A DNA stretch of 64,000 bases from Candidatus Eiseniibacteriota bacterium. Its GTDB lineage: Bacteria > Eisenbacteria > RBG-16-71-46 > CAIMUX01. A program made the position numbers and the translations under genes. Under the pieces are notes generated by a model that saw only the letters and a program-made list of their open reading frames with translations, was not told the origin of the DNA and made no database searches. The first letter of the stretch is position 1. Each line of letters opens with the position of its first letter. The DNA lies in contig JADJQY010000002.1 of assembly GCA_016712505.1 (NCBI GenBank), positions 682,001-746,000 on the forward strand, in the 5' to 3' direction. Below are positions 34,068 to 42,302 of this stretch, piece after piece.

Positions 34068-35429
34068 CTAGCGCGCGGGGTGGGCGGCGTCGGGCAGAAC
34101 CAGAACCTGCCCGGTGCGGATGACCCCCTTGGGGCCGATGTTGTTCATCTTGCGGATCGTGTCGATCGAGACCCGGTGCTTCTTGGCGATCAACGCCAGG
34201 GTGTCGCCGCGGCGCACCTTGTACCCCTTGGGGCGCGGCTTGTCGTTCGAGCGCTCGTCCTCGGGGATCGACGCGAAAGCGGTCCCCAGGTCGGCGCAGC
34301 GCTGATACGGGAGTTTGAGGCGGAAGCTGCGGGGGACCGGCCGGGTGTCCTGGAGGTACGACTGCCCCAGGGCCGGATTGAAGGCGGCCAGCTCGTTGCG
34401 CGTGAGGCCGAAGGCATCGGCCAGGGCCCCTACCTTGGCATACTGAGGCAGGGCGAATTCATCGAACAGGATGCGCGGCTCGCACTCGATCGAGCCGAAG
34501 TACTGCGCCGGGTTGGCCCCGATCTCGACCACGGCGAGAAACTCCGGATAGAAGTTCTGCGACGCGAATCCGAACGAAGGACCATCGTACTCGTGGATGA
34601 TCCGTGCGATGTCGGTCGTGCCCAGGCTCGCCACGGCCCGCCCGATGCCGGAGACGCCGTGGTTGTAGGAGATGATGGCCAGCGGCCAGCTATCGAGCGT
34701 GGCCCGCGCGTTCTTCAGGTACTGGGCCGCGGCATCGGTCGCGATCCAGGGGTCGAGCCGCTCGTCGAGGTCCTCTTCCACCCGCATGAATCGGCGGCCG
34801 GTGTCGGCGGTGAATTGCCAGAGACCGACCGCACCGACCTTCGAGCGGGCCGCGGGGTGGAACGAAGATTCGAGGTGGGGGAGATAGCTGACCTCCACCG
34901 GGACGCCGAGCGAGTCGAGGCGGGCGGCGATCCAGTCCCGGTAACGGCCGGCGCGCTGGATACCGACCTGCATCGCCTCCTTCACGCCGGGTTGACTCCG
35001 CACCCGCTCCTTGGCCCGGGTGAACGGGGCCAGTTCCTCGGAGTCGGCGAAGAGGGCTGCCACCCGGGTTTCCTCCGCGTCGTACTGGGCCGGGTCCTTG
35101 ACCGCCAGCCGCTCAAGCAGCCCCTTGTAATACTCCTTCCGCGCCTCGATCCGCGCCTTGATCTGATCCTGGGTCATGTCCGGGACCGAAAAGGTCTCGT
35201 AGATGATCCAGGGGTACCGGCTGTCGTGGAGCACCCGCTCGGTGCCGCTGACCTGGCTGAAGATCCGGATCCAGAACTCCACCCGCTTTTCCAGCGACGG
35301 GGGGCAGGGAAACTCCTCCCCACCGTAGGCCCCGGCGGACCGCGGGGCGAGCAGCAGGAGCCCGAGCAGCCCCAGGAGGGCAGCAAGGGGAGCGCGGGGG
35401 AGGCGACGCTGGCGTGTCGAGGCCGGCAC
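34068..35429 (-). CDS. MltD-like lytic transglycosylase with LysM domain
   Basis: A 453-residue exported enzyme that cuts peptidoglycan glycan strands. The GTG at 35429 follows AGGAAGGA and gives a signal peptide (LAALLGLLGLLLLAPRSAGA). The catalytic Glu is in LPHLESSFHPAARSKVGAVG, followed by GLWQFTADTGRRF and AIISYNHGVSGIGRAV, the standard SLT family-1 signatures. One LysM repeat at the C-terminus (YKVRRGDTLALIAKKHRVS) binds peptidoglycan. An extra helical N-terminal region of about 120 residues precedes the catalytic domain. The gene is divergent from the ABC operon at 35586. Confidence 0.9.
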   Translation of the reverse strand: MPASTRQRRLPRAPLAALLGLLGLLLLAPRSAGAYGGEEFPCPPSLEKRVEFWIRIFSQVSGTERVLHDSRYPWIIYETFSVPDMTQDQIKARIEARKEYYKGLLERLAVKDPAQYDAEETRVAALFADSEELAPFTRAKERVRSQPGVKEAMQVGIQRAGRYRDWIAARLDSLGVPVEVSYLPHLESSFHPAARSKVGAVGLWQFTADTGRRFMRVEEDLDERLDPWIATDAAAQYLKNARATLDSWPLAIISYNHGVSGIGRAVASLGTTDIARIIHEYDGPSFGFASQNFYPEFLAVVEIGANPAQYFGSIECEPRILFDEFALPQYAKVGALADAFGLTRNELAAFNPALGQSYLQDTRPVPRSFRLKLPYQRCADLGTAFASIPEDERSNDKPRPKGYKVRRGDTLALIAKKHRVSIDTIRKMNNIGPKGVIRTGQVLVLPDAAHPAR

Positions 35430-35496
35430 TTCGGTTCCTTCCTGGGCTGCGGGTCAAGTCCCCGGCACGGGGAGACGTCGGTCGCGTTCGGGGTTC

Positions 35497-35522
35497 GGCG
35501 CAAGCCCTCTTGAGCTTGCGCC
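35497..35522. promoter_or_regulatory. Inverted repeat in a divergent promoter region
   Basis: GGCGCAAGC and GCTTGCGCC, 8 bases apart, lie between the divergent transglycosylase and ABC genes. The perfect 9-bp arms could be an operator or a hairpin in one transcript. Confidence 0.45.
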
Positions 35523-35585
35523 GTTCGTCCGTCATCTTATCGACCATGCCGGGAGGGAACAAGAGAAGGGAAGCGGCACGCGACC

Positions 35586-36605
35586 GTGAGTGAACCGGAG
35601 ACCACGGCTGGCCTCGGCCTGCCCGCGCGGGACTCTCGCGCTGCGGCGGACGACGGCCGGGGAAACGATTCCGACGTGTTGATCCGCGCGTCGGGACTGC
35701 AGAAGAGCTACGGCCCGATCAGCGCGGTGCGCGACCTCTCCTTCGAGGTGAAGAAGGGCGAGATCGTCGGTCTCCTCGGCCCCAACGGCGCCGGCAAGTC
35801 GACCACCCTGCGAATGTTGATCGGCTTCCAGTACCCGGACGAGGGGACGGTGGTGCTGGACGGCCGGGACGTCTACCGCGATGGAGCCCGAGCGCGCCGC
35901 ACCCTCGGCTATCTTCCCGAAACCCTTCCGCTCTACGTCGAGATGACGGTGCGGGAGTACCTCGACCACTTCGCCGCCCTCAAGGGGATCGGCGGAGGCC
36001 GCGGGGGCGGGAAGTCGCGCGCCGCCGTCGACCGGGTGCTGGGGGAACTCGACCTCACGGCGGTGGAGAATCGCGCCTGCGGAAATCTCTCGCGCGGCTA
36101 CCGGCAGCGGGTCGGGCTGGCCCAGGCACTTCTGGCTGAACCCTCGATCCTGATCCTCGACGAACCGACGGCCGGCCTCGATCCGAATCAGATCCAGGAC
36201 TTCCGACGCCTCATTCGTGACCTCGGTCGTGAGCGAGCGATCCTTCTCTCCACCCACATCCTTCCCGAGGCGCTCGAGATCTGCGATCGGGTGCTGATCT
36301 TGAATCGAGGACGAATCGTGGCCAGCGGGCGGCCCGACAGTCTGGGCGATGAGGATCAGATCCTTCACCTGGCGCGGATCCGGCTGCCGGAGCCGCCGGA
36401 CCCCGAAGCGAGGCAACGCTTCGGATTGACCGATGCCGGCCACGGGCAGACCTACCGGCTGGCGCACGATCTCGATCGGGAGCGTGCGCGCGAGTTGCTG
36501 CGCTACGTGGCGGAACGGAGCGGCGAAGTGCTCGAATGGCACGTCGGAGCGAGCGGACTCGAAGCTTCGTTCCGGCGCCTGACCCTGGGTGAGGAGGTCG
36601 TATGA
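35586..36605 (+). CDS. ABC transporter ATPase, GldA-like
   Basis: A 339-residue ATPase. Walker A is GPNGAGKST, Q-loop GYLPETLPLY, signature LSRGYRQRVGLAQ, Walker B ILILDEPTAGLD, and switch His in LLSTHILPE. The pattern LLGPNGAGKSTTLRML and LPLYVEMTVREYL is typical of GldA/NatA-like ATPases. A Gly/Arg-rich loop (GGGRGGGK) is inserted around residue 137. It is the first of four overlapping genes (ATPase, permease, GldG-like, DUF4340). Such sets export or position envelope material; in Bacteroidetes the relatives support gliding, but gliding here is not implied. GTG start. Confidence 0.9.
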   Translation: MSEPETTAGLGLPARDSRAAADDGRGNDSDVLIRASGLQKSYGPISAVRDLSFEVKKGEIVGLLGPNGAGKSTTLRMLIGFQYPDEGTVVLDGRDVYRDGARARRTLGYLPETLPLYVEMTVREYLDHFAALKGIGGGRGGGKSRAAVDRVLGELDLTAVENRACGNLSRGYRQRVGLAQALLAEPSILILDEPTAGLDPNQIQDFRRLIRDLGRERAILLSTHILPEALEICDRVLILNRGRIVASGRPDSLGDEDQILHLARIRLPEPPDPEARQRFGLTDAGHGQTYRLAHDLDRERARELLRYVAERSGEVLEWHVGASGLEASFRRLTLGEEVV

Positions 36606-37381
36606 GGCAGGCCTGGGTGATCGCGAAGCGGGAAGTGCGCGGGCTGGTCTCCTCGCCCGGCGGATGGTTGGTGCTCGGCACCTTCTGGTTCGTCGCCGGG
36701 CTGCTGCTGGTGAGCCTGCTCTTCCGCTTTCGCGACGGAACGATCGCGTTGGCGCAAAGCGGACAGCTCCGGACCGGCGAGTCGGGCCTTCACGTCAACG
36801 ACTGGGTGATCCGTCCGCTGCTCTACAACCTCGGCACCGTGCTCGTCCTCTTCGTCCCGCTCCTCACGATGCGAAGTTTCGCCGAGGAGAGGCGCAGCGG
36901 GAACCTCGAGCTCCTGCTTTCGCAACCGGTACGCGGGGCCGATCTGGTGCTGGGCAAGTTCTTTGGTAGCATGCTCGGCCTCGCTCTCTGCCTCTCTGTC
37001 CTGGTGGTGCACTTCGCGGTGCTTGCCGCGGTGACGCGACCCGACTGGGGCGCGACCTGGGTCGGGCTGGGGGGGCTGCTCCTTCTCGGGCTCCTGTTCA
37101 ACGCGGTCGGCCTCTGGGTCTCGGTGCTGACCCGCTCGCAGATCGAGGCTGGAGTGTTGAGTCTGGGAGCTCTGCTCCTCCTGGTCATCGGACCGGGGGC
37201 CAACGCCGAAGGGCCGAACTGGACCCAGTCGATCCTCGGCTCCTTCGCGATCCTACCGCGCTTCGAGGACTTCACCCGAGGACTGCTCGACCTCGGCCAC
37301 GTCGCCTTCTTCGGCGGGGTCATCCTGATCCTCCTCGCCGCCGCGCTCCGGAGCGTCGACCTGGTGCGGTGGCAGGGGTAG
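36602..37381 (+). CDS. ABC-2 type permease, GldF-like
   Basis: A 259-residue membrane protein with six hydrophobic segments. It opens with AWVIAKREVRGLVSSPGGW, has FVPLLTMRSFAEERRSGNLELLLSQPV between segments, and DLVLGKFFGSMLGLALCL, the usual marks of ABC-2 permeases of the GldF/NosY kind. The ATG overlaps the ATPase stop (ATGA), so the two are translated together and should form the transporter core. The substrate is not readable from sequence. Confidence 0.88.
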   Translation: MRQAWVIAKREVRGLVSSPGGWLVLGTFWFVAGLLLVSLLFRFRDGTIALAQSGQLRTGESGLHVNDWVIRPLLYNLGTVLVLFVPLLTMRSFAEERRSGNLELLLSQPVRGADLVLGKFFGSMLGLALCLSVLVVHFAVLAAVTRPDWGATWVGLGGLLLLGLLFNAVGLWVSVLTRSQIEAGVLSLGALLLLVIGPGANAEGPNWTQSILGSFAILPRFEDFTRGLLDLGHVAFFGGVILILLAAALRSVDLVRWQG

Positions 37382-37386
37382 CGGGG

Positions 37387-38922
37387 ATGAAGAGCGATAG
37401 CGCCAAGAGCTCCCCGCTCCTTCTTCTCGGGCTGTTTCTTCTCGCGGCAGGGGGACTCCTTTCCGGCGTCTCCGGTCCGCGGGCCTATCTTCCCCGGCTG
37501 ATCATGCTGGCCGGGGTCGCTTCACTGCTCTGGGGGGCGTTCAACTCCGCCGCCTCGATCCGATTCCTGCTCTTCCGCGCACGCGCGGTGGCCGAGCCGG
37601 GACCGTCGCTCAACTGGCTGCTCGGCGGGGCGGTGCTCCTGGTGCTTGCCGCCGGGCTCGGGATCCGTGGGGCCAGGATCGACGTCACCTCGCGCGGGGT
37701 GAACAGCCTCAGTGCGACCTCCAAGGGGGTGCTGAAGGAGCTCTCCCGAGATGTCGAGCTGATCGCCGCCTACCGGGACAACGCGATGGAGCGCGATCAG
37801 GCGACCGAAGTGCTCGCGGTCTATTCCGCCGCGAGCCGTCGGGTGAAGACCCGCTCGCTCGAACCGGACCGCGAACCCGAGGAGGCGCGCCGCCTCGGGA
37901 TCAACCGACCGAACGTGCTCGTGGTCCGCTGCGGAGAGGTCGTGGAGGAGGTGACCGAGATCGATGAGGAGACGATCACCCAGACGATCCTCCGGGTGCA
38001 GGATCCGAATCGTCCGGTCGTGGCGGTCCTCGACGGCCACGGGGAGACGAGCGACGGCCGGTCGACTCTGGCCTCACTGCGCGGGCTCCTGGCGCGGAGC
38101 GGCCTGGTCTTCCGCCTGCTGCGGCTCGGCGACTTCGTCGAGGTACCGCGCGAGATCCGGACACTGATCGTGCTCGGCCCCACCAGTCCGCTGCTGCCGG
38201 GCGAGATCGAGGCGATCGAGCGGTTCATCAACCGCGGGGGCCGCCTGGCCCTCTTCGTCGAACCGGAGACCACGACCGGGCTCGAACCGATGCTCGCCCG
38301 TCAGGGGATCCTGATCGATGGCCGTCGAATCCTGGATGAAAGTCCGCTCAGCCGCTCGCTCGGCCTCGGTCCGGAATCGGTGGGGATCAACCGTTGGGGA
38401 GAGCATCCGATCACCAGCGGCCTGGGCGTCGGGCTGGTGCTCTCCGGGGCGACCCGGGTCGGTCTCGCCCCGCAGCCGGTGTTCGGCACCAGCGGCACCG
38501 ACATCATCCGCAGCGGCAACGACGCGCGCCTCCTGCCGCGAAGCGGGGACACCGCCAGCGTGCCGAGCGCACCGGCGGCGCTCCCGCTGGGAATCGCGCT
38601 CGAGTGGGAGACTCCACCGCAAGAAGCCGAGGCCGGTCCGGCCCCGCGCGAGAAGGGGTACGCCCGCCTGGTGGTGATCGGCGACAGCGACCTGGCGCGC
38701 GACAGCCACCTCGATCTGTACGGGAACCGTGAATTCATCGGGCGGATCTGCGGCTGGTTGACCGAGCGGACCTACCTGCTCCGGTTCCCGCCGGTCGACC
38801 GTTCCGGAACGCCGCTGCGGGTGGGGTTGGCCGGCCTCCAGGCGATCTTCTACGGCGTCGAGATCCTCGTTCCCCTGCTCGCCTTTGGTCTGGCTTTCCG
38901 TTCCTGGGCGCGCCGTCGGTGA
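37387..38922 (+). CDS. GldG-like ABC-associated membrane protein
   Basis: About 511 residues. Two hydrophobic N-terminal segments and one at the C-terminus anchor a large extracytoplasmic domain (RGVNSLSATSKGVLKELSRDVELIAAYRD; VVAVLDGHGETSD; LGPTSPLLPGEIEAIERFINRGG). This is the GldG/DUF4350-type domain found beside GldA and GldF genes. The ATG at 37387 is preferred to a GTG at 37369, which lies inside the permease gene. It probably forms the periplasmic part of the complex. Stop and next start overlap as GTGA. Confidence 0.82.
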   Translation: MKSDSAKSSPLLLLGLFLLAAGGLLSGVSGPRAYLPRLIMLAGVASLLWGAFNSAASIRFLLFRARAVAEPGPSLNWLLGGAVLLVLAAGLGIRGARIDVTSRGVNSLSATSKGVLKELSRDVELIAAYRDNAMERDQATEVLAVYSAASRRVKTRSLEPDREPEEARRLGINRPNVLVVRCGEVVEEVTEIDEETITQTILRVQDPNRPVVAVLDGHGETSDGRSTLASLRGLLARSGLVFRLLRLGDFVEVPREIRTLIVLGPTSPLLPGEIEAIERFINRGGRLALFVEPETTTGLEPMLARQGILIDGRRILDESPLSRSLGLGPESVGINRWGEHPITSGLGVGLVLSGATRVGLAPQPVFGTSGTDIIRSGNDARLLPRSGDTASVPSAPAALPLGIALEWETPPQEAEAGPAPREKGYARLVVIGDSDLARDSHLDLYGNREFIGRICGWLTERTYLLRFPPVDRSGTPLRVGLAGLQAIFYGVEILVPLLAFGLAFRSWARRR

Positions 38923-40241
38923 GGAGCGAACCGGCCCGATCCGCCCGCGCAGGTTGGGGGCGGTGGATCCTGATCCTGCTCCTGGTGGGCGTCGGGGTCT
39001 GGTTTGCACGCCTCGATCGGTCGAAGCCGACGACCGCGGCGGGGGAGACGCCCCTCGGTCCGCAACCGCCGTTCACCGGCATCACCCGGGCAGTCTTCGT
39101 CGGCGCCGGGGACAGCCTGGTGGTCGCGCGCGAAGGGGCGCGCTGGTGGGTCACCCACCCGCTGCGCGACCTGGCGTCGGAGGAGCGGATGACCGAGCTG
39201 CTCCGCGAACTCAACGGACTCAAGGCGCTGCGTGTGCTGCCCGATTCGGACGGCGCGCCGTTTGGGCTGGCGCCGCCCCATCACCGGATCCGTCTGACCG
39301 ACGAGAGCGGGCGCGAATTCCGGATCGCCCTGGGAGACAGCGCTCCCGCCGCTTCTGCCCTCTACGGAAAGGTGGACGGCCAGGATCGGGTGGTACTCCT
39401 CGACTCGTTCACCATGCGGCGCCACTTCCGCCCGCAGCTCACCTACTATCGGGACACCTTCGCCACCCAGTTTGGGCCGGGGCCGCTCGACTCGCTCGAA
39501 GTGCGCATCCCGGAGGTCGGCTTTCGCGGTATCCGCCATAGCGCCGAACGCTGGACCGCGCGCTACCCGGCCGGACTCGAGCTCGATCCCTTGCCGATCA
39601 ATCGCGCCATCCAACATCTGCGCCTGCCCAACATCCGCGGCTACGTCGATCGGCCGGGCGATCTGCACGCCTTGGGTCTGAATCCGCCACGCGCGGTCTG
39701 GATCCTCTTTCAGGCCGGTCGGGCCGAGACGGTGCGGGTCGGAAGTCCGACCCCGGACCAGGAGTCGGTGCACATCGTCCCCTCGGGGCGAAGCGTCGTC
39801 GCTCTGATCGGAAGCGACTTCTTCCGTGATTTCGTTGATGGATGGCCCCGCCTGGCGGAGCGGCGGCTGCTCTCGATCCCGAGGGACAGTATCCGGGTCA
39901 TTCGCTTTCTCGATGGGGTCGGCGGCTACTTGCACGAGCGAGGACGCTGGAGCGAGGCGCCGAGCGGCGCGCTGGTGGCCGACACCACGGCATTCGGTCG
40001 GGATTTTCGCAATCTACTCGGCCTGCGCTACCGGAGTTACCCCCGTCGGAGCATCCCGCCGCGCGTCGCGGAGGTGACACGTCTGCTCGTCCGCAGCGCG
40101 ACCCAGGTCGAGACCCTCTGGATCGCGGTCGATGGTGACACCACCGCCTGGGGACGCAGCTCCCGACGTCCGCAGTGGGGAAACGTCTCTCCGCTGGTGG
40201 TCAAGACGTGGCGCTATCGGGCGACGCGGACCAAAGCTTGA
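38919..40241 (+). CDS. DUF4340-type membrane-anchored protein of the Gld-like ABC operon
   Basis: A 440-residue protein with one N-terminal membrane segment (WILILLLVGVGVWFARL) and a long extracytoplasmic beta-rich part with repeated motifs: WWVTHPLRDLASEERMTELLREL and FGLAPPHHRIRLTDESGREFRIALGD. These match the DUF4340 pattern (residual protection, then leucine-rich threshold, then comparison strand). DUF4340 genes commonly follow gldG in many phyla. Translated from a GTG that overlaps the upstream stop. The role is unknown beyond membership of the transporter complex. Confidence 0.78.
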   Translation: MRSEPARSARAGWGRWILILLLVGVGVWFARLDRSKPTTAAGETPLGPQPPFTGITRAVFVGAGDSLVVAREGARWWVTHPLRDLASEERMTELLRELNGLKALRVLPDSDGAPFGLAPPHHRIRLTDESGREFRIALGDSAPAASALYGKVDGQDRVVLLDSFTMRRHFRPQLTYYRDTFATQFGPGPLDSLEVRIPEVGFRGIRHSAERWTARYPAGLELDPLPINRAIQHLRLPNIRGYVDRPGDLHALGLNPPRAVWILFQAGRAETVRVGSPTPDQESVHIVPSGRSVVALIGSDFFRDFVDGWPRLAERRLLSIPRDSIRVIRFLDGVGGYLHERGRWSEAPSGALVADTTAFGRDFRNLLGLRYRSYPRRSIPPRVAEVTRLLVRSATQVETLWIAVDGDTTAWGRSSRRPQWGNVSPLVVKTWRYRATRTKA

Positions 40242-40278
40242 TCCCCGGACGACAGAAAATTGCACAAGCCCCTCAAGC

Positions 40279-40332
40279 CTTCCCCTTCCCGGGCCGAATC
40301 ACTTGGCAGGACTGTTTTCCAGAAAGGGGAAG
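40279..40332 (+). promoter_or_regulatory. Possible Shine-Dalgarno-masking stem
   Basis: CTTCCCCTT (40279-40287) is the exact complement of AAGGGGAAG (40324-40332), which is the ribosome-binding site of the basic protein gene starting at 40337. The loop would be 36 bases. Folding would hide the RBS. Confidence 0.5.
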
Positions 40333-40336
40333 AACA

Positions 40337-40873
40337 ATGAAGAACAACTGCGTGACCCTGGTTGAGCCGAAGCAGATCGCGAAGAAGGGCTATCAGGGCT
40401 GCAAGAGCAGCAAGGCCGTGATCCAGTTCGCCCGGAAGTACGGCGTGCCGTCGCTCTGGTGGAAGCCGACCAACGGTCAGCGTGTTCTGCTCATCGAGCC
40501 GACGCAGTTCGGTCAGACCTGGAAGCAGATCCAGGGTGGCAAGACGGGCACGAAGAGCGCCCGGACGACCGCGATGAACGGCGCCAAGAAGACCACCACC
40601 ATGTGGAAGAACGGCACCCGCACGAACGCGACGAGCACGACGCGTACGAGCGCGAGCGGTTGGAAGAACGGTACGACCCGTGCCACCGGCATGAAGAAGA
40701 CCGGCACCACGGCCAAGGCGAAGAACACCCGTTCGACGTCGAAGACCGGTTACGGCAACTATTCGAAGACCGGCGGCACCAAGATGCGCAAGACCACGAC
40801 CGGCGCGAAGCGTTGGACGATGAGCGGGAACACGAACCGCCGTACGAACAACACGATGCGTCGCGCCGCCTAG
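40337..40873 (+). CDS. Highly basic low-complexity protein
   Basis: A 178-residue protein. Residues 1-65 look folded (NCVTLVEPKQIAKKGYQGCK, GVPSLWWKPTNGQRVLLIEP). From about 66 to the end it is built from Lys, Arg, Thr, Asn, Gly, Ser and Met with repeated WKNGT and KTGT phrases and almost no acidic residue. The tail resembles histone-H1-like or RNA-binding tails of bacterial nucleoid and ribosome-associated proteins. The A-rich codons give it a different base composition from its neighbours. It has its own leader, RBS and terminator, so it is a single-gene unit. Family not recognised; nucleic-acid binding is inferred from charge only. Confidence 0.75.
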   Translation: MKNNCVTLVEPKQIAKKGYQGCKSSKAVIQFARKYGVPSLWWKPTNGQRVLLIEPTQFGQTWKQIQGGKTGTKSARTTAMNGAKKTTTMWKNGTRTNATSTTRTSASGWKNGTTRATGMKKTGTTAKAKNTRSTSKTGYGNYSKTGGTKMRKTTTGAKRWTMSGNTNRRTNNTMRRAA

Positions 40874-40895
40874 GCGCAGACCGATCTGCAGAGAG

Positions 40896-40932
40896 AAACG
40901 GTCCGTCGCCAACCCGCGGCGGACCGTTTTTC
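40896..40932 (+). terminator. Strong Rho-independent terminator
   Basis: AAACGGTCCG (40896-40905) pairs with CGGACCGTTT (40920-40929), followed by a T run. It ends the basic-protein transcript. Confidence 0.92.
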
Positions 40933-41003
40933 GTCTTCTCCCGGCACCGCTTGATTCCCTCCCGTCGCGACCCTATTCTGTCGCCCCAGCAAGGGGGCAG
41001 CCG

Positions 41004-41375
41004 ATGAGTCGACCGTTGATCGTCTACACCACGGTGGGGAACCCGGAGCAGGGGCGCCACATCGCGCGAGAGCTGGTCGAAGCCCGCCTCGCCGCCTGCG
41101 TGACCTGCCAGCCGGGACTGATCTCGTTCTATCGCTGGGCAGGAAAGGTAGAGGAGGACGCCGAGATGCTCCTCCTGATCAAGACCAACTCCGACCGCCT
41201 CGACGCCCTGCGCAGCCACCTCCTGCGGCTACACCCCTATGAGGTGCCGGAGCTTCTCGTGGTCGAGGTTGCCGAGGCGGGGGAGGCCTATCTCCATTGG
41301 CTCAACCAGAGCGTTTCCGCCAATGGATCGAGCGTCCAGAGTGCCGGGCCGGTTCACGCGGGGGACGGATCGTGA
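41004..41375 (+). CDS. cutA: CutA divalent-cation tolerance protein
   Basis: A 123-residue protein with the CutA1 fold: IVYTTVGNPEQGRHIARELVEARLAACVTCQPG, then SFYRWAGKVEEDAEMLLLIKT and LHPYEVPELLVVEV. These are the family's trimer-forming segments. CutA proteins are trimeric, cytoplasmic or periplasmic, and linked to copper tolerance, though their molecular role is still unclear. No signal peptide. It overlaps the following SAM hydrolase gene as GTGA. Confidence 0.93.
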   Translation: MSRPLIVYTTVGNPEQGRHIARELVEARLAACVTCQPGLISFYRWAGKVEEDAEMLLLIKTNSDRLDALRSHLLRLHPYEVPELLVVEVAEAGEAYLHWLNQSVSANGSSVQSAGPVHAGDGS

Positions 41376-42172
41376 TCGCCCCTTCCGGCGTCGTCACCCT
41401 GACTTCCGACTTCGGGATCCAGGACAGCTACGTCGGCACGATGAAAGGGGTGATCCTTCGCATCTACCCGGCGGCGAAGCTGGTCGATCTCACGCACCAG
41501 GTCAGCCCGCAGGACGTGCTCGAGGCCTCGCTCGTTCTCGAGGGGGCGTACCGCTATTTCCCCGAGGGAACCGTTCACCTGACGGTCGTCGATCCGGGGG
41601 TGGGGACGAGTCGCCGCGCCATCCTGCTCCAGGCCGGGCCCTTCTACTTCGTCGGACCGGACAACGGCATCTTCACCCGCGTGCTCGGGAGCGAGCCGGA
41701 AGCGCGAGTGTTCGCCATCGAGAATCCCCACTATCGCCTCAGCCAGATCAGCGACACCTTCCACGGGCGGGACATCTTCGCCCCGGTGGCGGCCTATCTG
41801 GCCCAGGGGATCGACCCGGCCGAGTTCGGGCCGCAGATCACCGATCCGGTGCTGCTGCCGCTGCCGCTCCCGCGGCGGTGGGGAAACCAGATCCAGGGGG
41901 AGGTGGTCTCGATCGACGGGTTCGGGAATGTGATCACCAACGTCTCGCGCCGGCTGCTCGATGATGCCGCGGTCGCGGGCGGCTTCCGGATCACGATCAA
42001 CGGAAAGGCGATCGAGCAGATCCACCGCTCCTACCAGGACGCCGACCTCGGCCGGATCCTCGCCCTTTTCGGCAGCACCGACCTCCTCGAGATCGCGGTG
42101 GCCGGCGGACGAGCCGATCGACGCCTGGGCGTCGGCAAGGGCGACCCGTTCCTGATCGAGCTCAAGGGCTGA
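41372..42172 (+). CDS. S-adenosyl-L-methionine hydrolase (DUF62 family)
   Basis: A 266-residue enzyme. Motifs: VTLTSDFGIQDSYVGTMKGVI, DLTHQVSPQDVLEAS, LTVVDPGVGTSRRAI, YFVGPDNGIFTRVL and VVSIDGFGNVITNV. The Asp-His-Arg water-activating set of SAM hydroxide adenosyltransferases fits these positions, so it should split SAM to adenosine and methionine rather than halogenate. A GTG at 41372 overlapping the cutA stop is chosen; an upstream start would run inside cutA. The coupling with cutA is common to neither family and may be chance. Confidence 0.9.
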   Translation: MIAPSGVVTLTSDFGIQDSYVGTMKGVILRIYPAAKLVDLTHQVSPQDVLEASLVLEGAYRYFPEGTVHLTVVDPGVGTSRRAILLQAGPFYFVGPDNGIFTRVLGSEPEARVFAIENPHYRLSQISDTFHGRDIFAPVAAYLAQGIDPAEFGPQITDPVLLPLPLPRRWGNQIQGEVVSIDGFGNVITNVSRRLLDDAAVAGGFRITINGKAIEQIHRSYQDADLGRILALFGSTDLLEIAVAGGRADRRLGVGKGDPFLIELKG

Positions 42173-42302
42173 CTCGCCCCGATCGCATTCCGGCCCTCGC
42201 GGTCGGATGACGGGTACTCCCTCGGTTCGAGCGGCTGACGCGACCCGGTGACCTGTGGTACGCTCTCCCTTCCCGATTCGCACCGGAGTGGAGGAGACTC
42301 GC

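Noticed and set aside
40302..40318. Sigma-54-like site before the basic-protein gene (TTGGCAGG...)
   Set aside because: The GG is not followed by GC at the required 12-base spacing.
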